Below are positions 25,954-35,754 of a stretch of DNA of 64,000 nt, in pieces. The DNA comes from Alkalimonas amylolytica. Lineage in GTDB: Bacteria > Pseudomonadota > Gammaproteobacteria > Enterobacterales > Alteromonadaceae. A program made the position numbers and the translations under genes. The stretch's first letter is position 1; every line of letters starts with the position of its first letter. The notes below the pieces were generated by a model. That model searched no databases and had not been told where the DNA came from. It saw only the letters and a program-made list of their open reading frames with translations. Location: contig NZ_FNRM01000001.1 in assembly GCF_900107845.1 (NCBI RefSeq), positions 712,427-776,426 on the forward strand, in the 5' to 3' direction.

Positions 25954-28719
25954 TTATGCTATTAAATAACCATTCAGTTCATCAATCACGTTACTCAGAT
26001 TTTCACCGAATAACTGCCTCGCCCTTAGGGCGCCACCTTGTTGATTAAACGGGGCGTAGTCAAAATCATCCATCATCATTTCTGCGTTCTGGGCAATTTG
26101 TTGCTTAATTAAGTTAAGCCATTCCAGCTGTGCTGGCGTAAATTTGGTACCCGAATGTTGTTGCTGCTGGGCCCAGGCATTAAACCTGCGCTCTACTACT
26201 TCAGGAAACGGCTCTAACACATCCTTTAGCCCCGTAGCGTAGGATATTAAGCTAACGATATTGGTTAACAGCGTTGCCGGTGGCAGGCCTTTTACCTTCG
26301 CCGTTTCCAACTGCTGATAAGCTTTCCACACTTCAATAGGGGCGATATTGTACGGTGGTGCCTGAATATTTTCAGCTAAAGCTTCGATTTGTTCGTAACT
26401 TAGATGCCGCTGTTGGTAGGGTTTGCTGTAAATTAACTCAATTGCGCTTAGTTCTGCTTTGTTATCGGCAATAAACTGCTTAAAACTTTTAATAATGTGC
26501 TGGGCCTTTTCAACGTCAAAACCGGCGTCTTGCAACTCGTCGGCTGAATCGTCTATAACTTGGTCGGTTTGGCGCCTTACTTTTTCAATAGTTTCCCGTA
26601 CATCCGGGTTATGAAACGGCTTTACTGCAGCATCAGCAATCGGCTTGTACACTTCGTCACGTTGCTCTTGCGTTGGTGCATCGGTACCAAACTGAATTTT
26701 TGCCTGCTGCTCCAGGTATTCCTCGTTGGTTGAACGGATCAGCTCGCCTGCAACTAACGCCAGCGGTTTGCCGATTAGTTCACTTAACATAGCGCGCTGT
26801 TTTTCGTCTAAGGTGAGATCTAAACGAACCAGTCTATTGCCCAGGCTTTGCAATGTATCCGCCGAACGATCGCCCCTGGCTATTTGCTCCATCAGTTTTT
26901 CGGTTGAGACCGATGGTTTCTTTTCCATCGCTTTGCTTTCTGTTTTGTCACTTTCGGTTACGCCAACGGCATCCACCAATACAAACCGTGTTTTGGCTTT
27001 GGCATCAGGCGTCACCTGGTGTAACGAGTCGATGTCGATCACCCGGGTGCCCCGGCCTTTCATTTGCTCGTAGTAGGCCTGACTGCGCACATCGCGCATA
27101 AAAATGAGACACTCAAGCGGTTTAATATCGGTGCCGGTCGCGATCATATCTACCGTAACGGCAACGCGCAGCCTGGGGCTGGTACGAAACTCTGCTATGG
27201 TGTCTTCTGCCGCTTTTTTCCCCACGCGATAGGTGATTTTTTTGCAGAAGCTGTTGCCCTCGTTAAATACCTCGCGCACTTTATCGACGATACGATCAGC
27301 ATGATCATCATCTTTAGCAAAGATCAGGGTTTTGGGTACCCAAGAGCGTTCGGAGAAACACTCCGGCAAGCAGCGTTCCTTAAAGGCCGTTAATACGGTT
27401 CGGATTTGGTTAGGGGCAATCACGCTGCGGTCTAACTGGGTTTTGCTATAGGCCTGATCTTGGTCCAGCACTTCCTGGCGTTGTTTTTTAGTCAAGCGAT
27501 CACGAACCTGAACGGCTGTGCCTGCCTCGATTAAATCACCTTGTTCTGTTTTTTTCGTTTTAATACGATAGATGTCGTAACCCACATTTACTTTATCGAT
27601 AACAGCTTTTTCATGGGTGTATTCAGCCACCAGGTTCTGGTTAAAAAAACCAATGGTCTTTTTGGTTGGTGTAGCAGTAAGGCCAATGATAAAAGCATCG
27701 AAGTACTCGATGACCTGCCGCCATAAGTTGTAAATTGACCGGTGACACTCGTCGATTATGACTAAATCAAAAGCTTCAATAGGGATTTCAGAGTTGTAGC
27801 TTACAGCCCGTGGTGTATTCGAAAGTGTTTCTTCTTCGATCTCGTAGCCGGAACGTTCATCAGCATCATCATCCAGCTCTACGCCGCTTAACTGAGAATA
27901 TAAACGCTGAATAGTCGATATCGTGACTTTCGTGGTGTCGGCCACGCCGGTGGTACCAAGAATATTCACGTTGTAATGCGATGTGAATTTTCGGCCATCA
28001 ACAGGGGTATCGTACTGTTCAAATTCCTTTTTGGCCTGACGGCCTAAATTGCCCCGATCGACTAAAAACAACACCCGCTTTGTTTTGGCATAATGGGCAA
28101 GGCGGAAGATTTGGGTAACGGCAGTAAAGGTTTTACCTGAACCTGTAGCCATTTGCAGTAAGGCACGAGGTTCATTTAGCTTTAACGACTTTTCGATGCC
28201 GGAAATGGCTTCAATCTGGCAGTCGCGCAGGCCATTCGTATTAAGCTCAGGTAGATCATGGAATCGGGCGCGAAGTGTTTTTTCTTCCTCCAGCCACTTC
28301 TTTAAAGTTTCGGGTTTATGAAAATGAAACACGGCGCGGCTTCGCGCTTTAGGGTCGCGGTAGTCGCAAAAACGAATTTCTGCGCTGGTGGCTTCATAAG
28401 TAAACGGAAGCTCATCCATCCAACGCTGAGTAAATGCGGATTTGGAAACGCTATAACGCCCGCTTTGTTCGGCGACACCGCCCAGCGAAACGCCATCTTT
28501 CTTGGCTTCGATCACGCCACAGGCTTTGCCTGCGATAAACAGCATGTAATCAACTGGCCCGGTTGTAGTATCCATTTCCCGAATGGCAACGCCGTGCACG
28601 CCCTCTTTGGCGGCGAAAAGATTCATGCGCTTTTTGTCTTGAACTAGCCAGCCTGCATCAGTTAATTTTTTATCGATCGTAACGCGAGCTAAATCTTCGG
28701 GTTTTAACGAGCTATTCAT
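25954..28719 (-). CDS. hsdR: Type I restriction enzyme endonuclease/translocase subunit HsdR (EcoEI-like)
   Basis: DNA-translocating nuclease subunit. The N-terminal nuclease domain shows VDYML ... GVIEAKKDG (D57, E71-x-K73). SF2 motor motifs follow: Walker A MATGSGKT (190-197), DECH (323-326), GLTATPT, and motif VI region EQMKGRGTRVID. The C-terminus has the EcoEI_R_C-type helical domain. Length 921 residues fits the EcoEI type. It is the first gene of the long minus-strand operon (start ATG 28719). A terminator at 28838-28869 separates it from the upstream operon, so its promoter should lie in the approximately 115 bp between. Confidence 0.96.
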   Translation of the reverse strand: MNSSLKPEDLARVTIDKKLTDAGWLVQDKKRMNLFAAKEGVHGVAIREMDTTTGPVDYMLFIAGKACGVIEAKKDGVSLGGVAEQSGRYSVSKSAFTQRWMDELPFTYEATSAEIRFCDYRDPKARSRAVFHFHKPETLKKWLEEEKTLRARFHDLPELNTNGLRDCQIEAISGIEKSLKLNEPRALLQMATGSGKTFTAVTQIFRLAHYAKTKRVLFLVDRGNLGRQAKKEFEQYDTPVDGRKFTSHYNVNILGTTGVADTTKVTISTIQRLYSQLSGVELDDDADERSGYEIEEETLSNTPRAVSYNSEIPIEAFDLVIIDECHRSIYNLWRQVIEYFDAFIIGLTATPTKKTIGFFNQNLVAEYTHEKAVIDKVNVGYDIYRIKTKKTEQGDLIEAGTAVQVRDRLTKKQRQEVLDQDQAYSKTQLDRSVIAPNQIRTVLTAFKERCLPECFSERSWVPKTLIFAKDDDHADRIVDKVREVFNEGNSFCKKITYRVGKKAAEDTIAEFRTSPRLRVAVTVDMIATGTDIKPLECLIFMRDVRSQAYYEQMKGRGTRVIDIDSLHQVTPDAKAKTRFVLVDAVGVTESDKTESKAMEKKPSVSTEKLMEQIARGDRSADTLQSLGNRLVRLDLTLDEKQRAMLSELIGKPLALVAGELIRSTNEEYLEQQAKIQFGTDAPTQEQRDEVYKPIADAAVKPFHNPDVRETIEKVRRQTDQVIDDSADELQDAGFDVEKAQHIIKSFKQFIADNKAELSAIELIYSKPYQQRHLSYEQIEALAENIQAPPYNIAPIEVWKAYQQLETAKVKGLPPATLLTNIVSLISYATGLKDVLEPFPEVVERRFNAWAQQQQHSGTKFTPAQLEWLNLIKQQIAQNAEMMMDDFDYAPFNQQGGALRARQLFGENLSNVIDELNGYLIA

Positions 28720-28837
28720 ACCTAACCTTTACAAGCAAGTTATTTGTCATTGTAGGCCATCAGTCAATTAAGCAACGAACGACGTTCAATGCGTAAAGCA
28801 AAACGAATCAAGCGAGCATTTCGGCACTTGTCCGAGA

Positions 28838-28869
28838 AAAGAGCCCTGTTGGCAGCAACAGGGCCTTTT
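28838..28869 (-). terminator. Probable (bidirectional-looking) terminator between the PIWI-like operon and hsdR
   Basis: Stem GCCCTGTTG / CAACAGGGC with a 4-base loop (28843-28864) is flanked by A-rich and T-rich arms on opposite sides. Read on the minus strand it is followed by TCTTTTC, so it would end transcription of the helicase/PIWI-like operon before hsdR. Confidence 0.75.
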
Positions 28870-29016
28870 CGACATACTGCGCTCAAACTCAATATACTTG
28901 TAAGAGAGATATTTTAAAACCTTCGCTAAACCCTAAACAGGCACATCAGCTTTTAATGAATGAGTTCGCCTTTATCTATACGGTCTTATCATGTTCAATT
29001 AGCTTCTTATGATGTC

Positions 29017-31080
29017 CTATGTTAGCTCTAACCTTCCAATCTCCTCCCGCAGATACTTGAATGGGTACGGCAATACCGAATATTGTTTATGCCGGATATG
29101 TGATGGAGTTAGCAGTTCGTAAAACTTTGTCGGAACATCCGCTACATTGCCACACAGCCGGTATAAACGGCTGAAGTTGCCATAACTGGCTTTAACCGAC
29201 TGCACATTAGCAGAAAAGTACATGCGATGTTCAGCGAATACCCTAAGGCCATGGTGCGCTTGCAAAAAGCCGTCCTGGCGTTTTTTGACAGATTGCCACA
29301 GTGTAATACCATAGTTCTGTAACCATTGATTTAGTTGCTCTTTTGCCTCGCTGCGCTTTAAGCTTTTATCCTCTTTAAGCACCATCTTTGCATCGGCAAC
29401 CTTAATAGCACCGACTTCTGTATTTGTAGCAAGGTAATGCAGTAATAGCATACCTGCCGCATTGCCCGGGAATTGCAGACAAAACTGCTCTATTAGCGCT
29501 TTGGGTATCGCCTTACCATTACTCTGCTCTACGCTAACCAAGATCGGCAGAATCGCATTGATATCGGCTAAAGGAACAGCAGGTGTATCTGTGATAAACA
29601 GATACTCCTGCTGTTCTGGCCAATACATAAGCGGCTTTAGCTGCCAATTACTACCATTAAACATCTTGCTATGATGCGGATTAATTAATTGATTTAAAGC
29701 ACCTGCTTCAACATCTGACAGCCTGCCAAAATGTAGTCTGGCATTATCGATTTGTAACGTGTAATACCTAATTTCTGCAACGCTAACACGCTGGGCAATA
29801 ATGTATGTTGCGCCTAAGGCGTCAGGCATGTTGTCGATTAAAATCTGTTTTGTACTTAGCTCTAACTTTACGAACAGCTCTTTTAACAGCACTTCGTAAA
29901 CATGTGAAGATAGATGCCCCTTGGCATCTATCAGGTTTTCAATTGTGCAGTTTTGAATGATAACGCCTGGGTTAGCTTGCTTAACTTGCAAATAGGGGTC
30001 TTGCCCTCTGGCATACGTATCTTTGTGGTGAGTTATCAATAAATTCAGATTATCCTGCTCGGGCTCGGCCGCACAACTTACGGAGTAACCATCAGTAATT
30101 AACTGATGCAACAAACGCTGTTCGGCCTGCTCATCGTTGGTAGTGTTTATCAAGAAAATAGGGTGTTGTAACAATCGCCCGGTTATCACTGCATAGTGTT
30201 TTTTTATCTCATTTCCCTTGGGTAACAATTCCAGATGCGACGGAAAAGATTTCAGCGCTACGCAGAACGTATCACCGTATACAGTTTTGATATCGTCAAG
30301 ACACTGGCTGATAACCCCGGTTTTTGTACGCTCAAATAGCTCTAAATCCAACTCTTTTAACTCAATAGCCGCTACCCTGTTTTTAAATTTACTGGCTGCT
30401 ACTTTAATGTATTCCCCTTTGACACTTTTACTAACCATCGCGGAATTTAAGTCAAGCGCGTATCTCGGTTCCATTGCATATTCGGCGTATAGCTTACCCG
30501 AAGCGTCTTGTAATTCCTCAACAGGAGTAAAAGTGACTACCTTTGCTATCAGGCAACGTGGTACTTCTCCACTATCCGTTCTTCCTGACCAATCGGCGTC
30601 AATATCGATCTCGACTGCGATGAGTTTTTTATTAGTAATTTTAGCTTTTCGGGATTTCTTGAAATTTACCAGGTAATAAAGTCCGTTCTGTTCAAACCGG
30701 CCAAGTGCGGCATTTGCCTGAGTTGATTTACGCGCCAAGGCCCGGAGTAATAACTTGTCCAAAATGTACGTCGGCGTATATTCAAAACGCACTCTTTTAA
30801 CACTTACTCTTGGATCATCAAAACTGAAATTATGCTGTAGTGGCAAGAGCACGTAATATCGCTTGCTGTAGTAGTCATCGACCATTGATAAAACGCAGCC
30901 GGTTTTATACAACAAGCTTGGGATTGTCCGTTTAATCTCAGCTTTTTCTTGTTTGTCTGCAGCATGCTGATAACTGATAGAGTAAATGTCGTACTGCTTC
31001 GCCAACGCCGGCATATCAAACTGAGTTGCCGCAATATAAGTTGTGAGCACCGGAATGCCTGAAGGGGTTATTTTCGCCAT
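29017..31080 (-). CDS. Putative MID/PIWI-like (prokaryotic Argonaute-related, pPIWI-RE-like) protein
   Basis: A 687-residue protein with no clear database-style signature. Its best clue is LLITHHKDTYARGQDPYLQVK...GVIIQNCTIENL (about residues 347-383), the D-x-Y-x-x-K ... G-x-x-x-Q arrangement seen around the MID/PIWI junction of prokaryotic Argonautes. Next comes an alternating strand/helix region (EVLLKELFVKLEL, YYTLQIDNARLHF) that could be an RNase H-like fold. No DEDX catalytic tetrad can be picked out, so it may be inactive or of the pPIWI-RE type. It starts just after the helicase-nuclease stop, so the two form one operon. Identity is inference; it may be an unrelated new family. Confidence 0.4.
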   Translation of the reverse strand: MAKITPSGIPVLTTYIAATQFDMPALAKQYDIYSISYQHAADKQEKAEIKRTIPSLLYKTGCVLSMVDDYYSKRYYVLLPLQHNFSFDDPRVSVKRVRFEYTPTYILDKLLLRALARKSTQANAALGRFEQNGLYYLVNFKKSRKAKITNKKLIAVEIDIDADWSGRTDSGEVPRCLIAKVVTFTPVEELQDASGKLYAEYAMEPRYALDLNSAMVSKSVKGEYIKVAASKFKNRVAAIELKELDLELFERTKTGVISQCLDDIKTVYGDTFCVALKSFPSHLELLPKGNEIKKHYAVITGRLLQHPIFLINTTNDEQAEQRLLHQLITDGYSVSCAAEPEQDNLNLLITHHKDTYARGQDPYLQVKQANPGVIIQNCTIENLIDAKGHLSSHVYEVLLKELFVKLELSTKQILIDNMPDALGATYIIAQRVSVAEIRYYTLQIDNARLHFGRLSDVEAGALNQLINPHHSKMFNGSNWQLKPLMYWPEQQEYLFITDTPAVPLADINAILPILVSVEQSNGKAIPKALIEQFCLQFPGNAAGMLLLHYLATNTEVGAIKVADAKMVLKEDKSLKRSEAKEQLNQWLQNYGITLWQSVKKRQDGFLQAHHGLRVFAEHRMYFSANVQSVKASYGNFSRLYRLCGNVADVPTKFYELLTPSHIRHKQYSVLPYPFKYLREEIGRLELT

Positions 31081-31081
31081 T

Positions 31082-34000
31082 TTAGCTCTCCGTGCACTCG
31101 CTGTTTAAACACCAAAGCGTCAACGCTTTTAATGCATCACTGCAAACCACTGCAGATGCGCTATCAATAAGGCCTGAGATTTCCAGTATCTTTGCTTGCT
31201 GGCTTGAGCATTGCCTGAAATCGAGGTCGAGATAACGTATTCTGCTTTTGCCCTGCGCAAAAAGGTTGATGTAGACAAACTGATTGCAAAGCCCCTGCAG
31301 GTGTAATTCTTTAAGTTTGCCAATTGTGCGGGGAGTCGGCACTTGGTCAACAGACCAGAATTTCACATCTAAGCCAAGGCTACAGTCACCTTTTTCCAGC
31401 AACGCATCCAAACACTCAAAATAAGCTGCCGGCATCTCTTGCCAATTGAACCCTGCCCCAATGAGCACCGCCTTTACAGCTTGTTCAGCGATTGCGGGCA
31501 AATACACATTCGTGAACAGATACGGCACCATCACCCAACCTTCTTCCGGCCAATTCAGCTGGTACCCCTGCGCTAAAAAGCTCTGTCGGATATGAGTATT
31601 CAGACTCAGTACCGGCAAAGGCGTATTTTCATAACTGACGACTTTACCTGAACTAACTTCGTCAAAAAAACGATAGTTTTCCAGGTTACCATCCGGGTCA
31701 CCGTCATATCTATACTGCGGAAGTGGCGAATTCTCTGGAAGCTGCAGGTATAAGGTAGGCCAAGTTGCATCTTGAACCGGTAACACCGGATGCTTTAATA
31801 GCTGCTCGCGTATAGCTTGCCAAGCGCTAACGTCTGATGGCAGTACTCGATCAGATTTAAACAAGCGAGCTAGCAAGCCTGAGATCATCAGGCCAGCATC
31901 GATATTGTTGTTCCGGGCAATATTGAGTAGCCGCTGCTCTACAAAGCTACTGGCCGAAGGCTGCGATGCCAGTTTGGCCTTTTGCACTATAGCAACATAT
32001 TCATGCGATAAAAGTTCGTGCTGACGAGGGTCAGCAGACAATAGCTGTATCAGTTCAGCATCTGCATAGATGCGAATAGATTTTTGCTTAAACTCAGTAC
32101 GCGCCATTCGACCAACAGCTTGCTCTATATACTTTCGACTTGCCCACTGGTAATCCTCAAGCTTGTAATATTCTTGAAGTAATCGAGGATCTTTCTCACC
32201 GCGCAACACATCATTGCAAAGTTTTTTTGTAGCGTTGTGGGATAAGTCGCCGGCGGCTTTTAACGACATAAATTGATGCAACAGTTTTAGCTGCCTTAGT
32301 TTAAAATCCACGTCAGATTCAAGCAGTCTGGTCGGCTTCTCCAGAAAAATAGTGTCAATATCTGACTTGACCTTAGCACCGTTAAGCTGCTCCAAACCAG
32401 TATATTTAAGCTTTGAAGCCAGCAGCTTATCCTCTACAAGGTAGTCTGGGTTTTTGCCTGCTCCCATTGATTTATAAGTCGAAATTACCACAACTTTATC
32501 TGCAGTTTTACTAAGTGCAGCTAAAACTTCTTCATAACGGCCTTTGTGCATGGCTGCCGCATTTACACCAAAGAATATTTGGACTTTAGTGCCTTTCTCC
32601 TTCGCAAATTTGCTGACACTGTGTTGAATAAAACTCATCAAGGCGGGGTAGGTATTTTCATCTATTGTCCGATTAAGCAAAGCGAGCATATAGCGATTAT
32701 CAGGCAGTCCAACGAACTGATGAATGGCACGCAGCAGCTTTGCCACCCAACTTCTAAAATAAGCACTCCCGTCGTCAGGATCAGGCATAAGGTTATCTAA
32801 ATACAACGAGCGAGCTCTGGAGTTGCTCCCCTCTGCCTCGGCTAGCAAAAAATTGTCGTCGGCATAGTTAAAGCTAACATCAACCGTGACACTCTCTCGT
32901 TGGTAATTGCGCCGGCTTTGATAGTAGTCACCAATAAATTTTCGGTGCTGTGGCTCTAAATCAATAAAATTGTGCTTTAAGCGCGCTCTTAAATATTCCA
33001 TATCAAAGTTATGAATTACGGTTCTTGCCGTTGCGGTAGCACTAATACCCAGAATAACGGCCCCCTCCTCAACCATCATTGCCAGTAGCCCAGTCGGTGT
33101 TATACTCAAACCGTTTAAATAGCAACTAACCGTATCTCGCACGCCTGCATTTTGGCTGATGTCGATACTCTTAAAGCCTTTAGTGTGATAGCTGCGGCCA
33201 GATGCCAGCTTTTGTTTGTTTTTCATATTTAAGCGATGAGTGTCAAACGCATTGAAAACAGCGTCACTAAATTGGCTTAGGTTGTAATGCTCAAGAATGG
33301 ATAAAACGGCATCTTGCAGCAGAGAGTTTCTAGTCGCATTGTCCTTTGTGAGTGCACCAAGGTTTTGCTGATAGCGCGAAACCGCAAGCATCATACTTTG
33401 CAAAAAGCGTTGATATATGTGGTCTGCATCATTTAAAAACTGCAATAAATCATTTGAAATTTCATCGTTTAAATCTTCCTTTGGTACAACAGATATAAGA
33501 TTTTTCTGTAATACCTCATTGCGCTCCAAAGCCAGAGTATTGGTGGTATTACTGGCCAAGGCTTCGTATTCCTGCGCTTTCCGATGGAATATTGAGTGCA
33601 CTGTCAGTCGGTCGGAAAATAGCCTCACCGGAGAGTCGGCTAAGGTTTTGCCCGAAGTATTAAACGCGAATTCCATTCGCCATTTTCTTTGAAACTCATT
33701 GAGTTTTTGTCTGACTTCGTCAAAAACGTCATCAACACCACGGTACCGTTCCGAGTTTTCTAATTTAAATACCTGGAAGTTGGACAACAGAGTGCGGATG
33801 ACTTGCAACAGATCTTCTGCTTTGTTGTTGAGCAACTCGGAGAGAATTTCTGAGTTTTGCTTATCGACCTCATCAATGATTAGCCATTGTCGATTTAACT
33901 CTCTTAACGGCCGATACTTTCCTTTTACTGTATCGATGCCTTTCAGATACTTTTTTGTTGTCATAAACATGACATGAGCTTTACCTGACACAACTCTTTC

Positions 34001-34639
34001 GCCAGGTATCAACCTCTCAAGTAAGCACTGCTGGCTTTCATTGAGCCGCACTGGTGCGTCAGATTGCTGCACAGTCTGAATATACCGCACCAATTTTGAA
34101 TAAAATTGCTGAGCGTATTTATTTACGCTGCTGTTTATAGCTTCGTTAGGATGATGGCCAGCCAAATCCCGCAGAGCATGAATTTCTCTCCAATCATTAA
34201 ATAGCTCAGAGTTTTGCAAGTCAAAAAGCTGCAGTATTTTCTCAATGTCTGATGGTGCCGTATCAAGTAACTGATTTTTCTGACTGGGAAGATAAACGAT
34301 ACGATCTCGAAGAATACTCTTTTCATCTGCAGATAAACTGTTTTCAGAATCAATATGCTTATTAATTTCAGCAAAGGCACTTTTGACATTATCTATAGAG
34401 TCAGTAATGAAAATTACCGGCCGCTTTTCTGCATCTTGTTTATCTTGCCAGACCATATCCCAGAGAATTAGTTTTAGTGCTGAGTATGTCTTACCGATGC
34501 CAGTCTGAAACGGTAACGGAAAAAATGCACCCTGGTCGCACTGTTGGTCGTGCAGATAAGGTGACAACAAAAGTTCATTCACCAGAGTGCACAGTGGATT
34601 CTGATCACACAGTGATGCTTTTATCGCCTTGAAGTCCAT
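31082..34639 (-). CDS. Large SF2-type helicase with C-terminal PD-(D/E)XK-like domain
   Basis: An 1185-residue protein. Helicase motifs: Walker A FQTGIGKTY (44-52), Walker B LIIDEVD (253-259), motif III GISATAT (531-537), motif V VVVISTYKSMGAGKN (716-730) and motif VI YIEQAVGRMART (837-848). The C-terminal region contains E1075 and D1091-V-K1093 (GLDVKFW) in a strand-helix context followed by FVYINL, the pattern of a PD-(D/E)XK nuclease core. DEVD and the unusual motif V set it apart from DinG, Cas3 and HsdR. It is first in a two-gene operon with the PIWI-like gene and divergent from a WYL regulator. The helicase call is firm; the nuclease domain and defence role are inferred. Confidence 0.75.
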   Translation of the reverse strand: MDFKAIKASLCDQNPLCTLVNELLLSPYLHDQQCDQGAFFPLPFQTGIGKTYSALKLILWDMVWQDKQDAEKRPVIFITDSIDNVKSAFAEINKHIDSENSLSADEKSILRDRIVYLPSQKNQLLDTAPSDIEKILQLFDLQNSELFNDWREIHALRDLAGHHPNEAINSSVNKYAQQFYSKLVRYIQTVQQSDAPVRLNESQQCLLERLIPGERVVSGKAHVMFMTTKKYLKGIDTVKGKYRPLRELNRQWLIIDEVDKQNSEILSELLNNKAEDLLQVIRTLLSNFQVFKLENSERYRGVDDVFDEVRQKLNEFQRKWRMEFAFNTSGKTLADSPVRLFSDRLTVHSIFHRKAQEYEALASNTTNTLALERNEVLQKNLISVVPKEDLNDEISNDLLQFLNDADHIYQRFLQSMMLAVSRYQQNLGALTKDNATRNSLLQDAVLSILEHYNLSQFSDAVFNAFDTHRLNMKNKQKLASGRSYHTKGFKSIDISQNAGVRDTVSCYLNGLSITPTGLLAMMVEEGAVILGISATATARTVIHNFDMEYLRARLKHNFIDLEPQHRKFIGDYYQSRRNYQRESVTVDVSFNYADDNFLLAEAEGSNSRARSLYLDNLMPDPDDGSAYFRSWVAKLLRAIHQFVGLPDNRYMLALLNRTIDENTYPALMSFIQHSVSKFAKEKGTKVQIFFGVNAAAMHKGRYEEVLAALSKTADKVVVISTYKSMGAGKNPDYLVEDKLLASKLKYTGLEQLNGAKVKSDIDTIFLEKPTRLLESDVDFKLRQLKLLHQFMSLKAAGDLSHNATKKLCNDVLRGEKDPRLLQEYYKLEDYQWASRKYIEQAVGRMARTEFKQKSIRIYADAELIQLLSADPRQHELLSHEYVAIVQKAKLASQPSASSFVEQRLLNIARNNNIDAGLMISGLLARLFKSDRVLPSDVSAWQAIREQLLKHPVLPVQDATWPTLYLQLPENSPLPQYRYDGDPDGNLENYRFFDEVSSGKVVSYENTPLPVLSLNTHIRQSFLAQGYQLNWPEEGWVMVPYLFTNVYLPAIAEQAVKAVLIGAGFNWQEMPAAYFECLDALLEKGDCSLGLDVKFWSVDQVPTPRTIGKLKELHLQGLCNQFVYINLFAQGKSRIRYLDLDFRQCSSQQAKILEISGLIDSASAVVCSDALKALTLWCLNSECTES

Positions 34640-34722
34640 AGTGAGTTCCTGTGATCGGTAAAGTTTTTACTTACTGCAGAATACGCTTTTTAATAAATCC
34701 CGCCAGACTGTATACCCAAACA

Positions 34723-34741
34723 GTGTACGGTTAACATACAC
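34723..34741. promoter_or_regulatory. Imperfect inverted repeat in the WYL/helicase divergent promoter region
   Basis: GTGTA-N9-TACAC, with further matches towards the centre, lies between the divergent starts of the helicase operon (34639) and the WYL regulator (34839). BrxR/CapW-type WYL regulators bind inverted repeats in their own promoter, so this is a candidate operator. Based on symmetry and position only. Confidence 0.4.
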
Positions 34742-34838
34742 ATATTCATACTCAGTAATAACGCAGAATATTAAATATCTGAAAAAAATCATCTTTTATT
34801 GCTACACTTTTGCCAAAGACTCGAGAGTATCGACTTAT

Positions 34839-35741
34839 ATGCTTGCAAACAATACAGGTTTTCTGATGCCGAAACAGAATAGCAATATTGGCTGGCCAAT
34901 CCGCTGGGAGCTGCTGATGCGTTACAGGCTGATTGAAATTGTCGCACTTTGGGAAGGCCGCTTAACTACGAACCATCTTTGCAACAGCTTTGGCATTGCT
35001 CGCCAACAGGCATCGAAAGATATCAATGCCTACAAACGCGATGTTGGGCCTGGTAATCTGGTGTACGATAGCAAACTAAAAGGCTACAAGCCGTCTGATA
35101 ACTTTACGCCTAAAGTAACCAGCGGCCTTACAGATGAGTACCTGCATGCATTGGCTAGTATCAAAGATTTCACTCACACTTTTAGTCAGCTGGACTTAGG
35201 CTTTGCCCATACTGAAATGCTAACGCCTCCACTTCGGCAGGTGAACCCTGATATTCTTCGTGCATTGGTGCAAGCCGCACGAGATGGCAATAAAATTGAC
35301 ATGAGCTATGTATCACTGACTTCACCCGATGAGGAGAGCCGCATTATTGCGCCACATACGCTGGTGTGTACGCCACTTCGTTGGCATATGCGAGCATATT
35401 GCGAAAAAAACCGCGACTTTAGGGATTTTGTGTTAAGCCGTTTTCGCGGCATAAACGGCATCGAGGGTGATGCCGAGATGACAAAAGAGCAGGATGAGCG
35501 CTGGAATAACAAAGTCGATATCGTATTAGTGCCTGATTCCAGATTAAGCGCCTATCAAAAAGCCATTATTGCTGAAGATTACAATATGGTTGGCGGCAAA
35601 CGGGTTATCTCGGTACGCTCTGCCCTGGTGCCTTATGCAGTACAGGCCTTAAATCTGGATCTGGCAAAAATAGAAGCGCGCCCAGAAGCTCAGCAGATCA
35701 TGGTGGCAAACCTGGAAGAAGTTAAACTGCATGCGTTCTGA
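34839..35741 (+). CDS. WYL-domain transcriptional regulator, BrxR/CapW-like
   Basis: A 300-residue regulator. The N-terminal winged helix-turn-helix (about 22-70: RWELLMRYRLIEIVALWEGRL, FGIARQQASKDINAY) is followed by a WYL domain (about 140-205, core IAPHTLVCTPLRWHMRAY) and a C-terminal WCX-like part (SRLSAYQKAIIAEDYNM). This matches regulators such as BrxR and CapW that repress defence operons and may sense nucleic-acid ligands (family knowledge). It is divergent from the helicase/PIWI-like operon and probably controls it. The start could instead be ATG 34866; neither has a strong binding site. A decayed second copy lies at 38161-38993. Confidence 0.88.
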   Translation: MLANNTGFLMPKQNSNIGWPIRWELLMRYRLIEIVALWEGRLTTNHLCNSFGIARQQASKDINAYKRDVGPGNLVYDSKLKGYKPSDNFTPKVTSGLTDEYLHALASIKDFTHTFSQLDLGFAHTEMLTPPLRQVNPDILRALVQAARDGNKIDMSYVSLTSPDEESRIIAPHTLVCTPLRWHMRAYCEKNRDFRDFVLSRFRGINGIEGDAEMTKEQDERWNNKVDIVLVPDSRLSAYQKAIIAEDYNMVGGKRVISVRSALVPYAVQALNLDLAKIEARPEAQQIMVANLEEVKLHAF

Positions 35742-35754
35742 GCAAGAGTTTGTA

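Noticed and set aside
31082..34639. DISARM DrmA or Druantia helicase
   Set aside because: No DUF1998 protein, phospholipase D-like protein or the matching accessory genes are adjacent; the partner is the PIWI-like gene.
34839..35741. BREX system suggested by the BrxR-like regulator
   Set aside because: No PglZ phosphatase, BrxC ATPase, PglX methylase or Lon-like gene is present; the WYL protein is a regulator shared by many defence loci.
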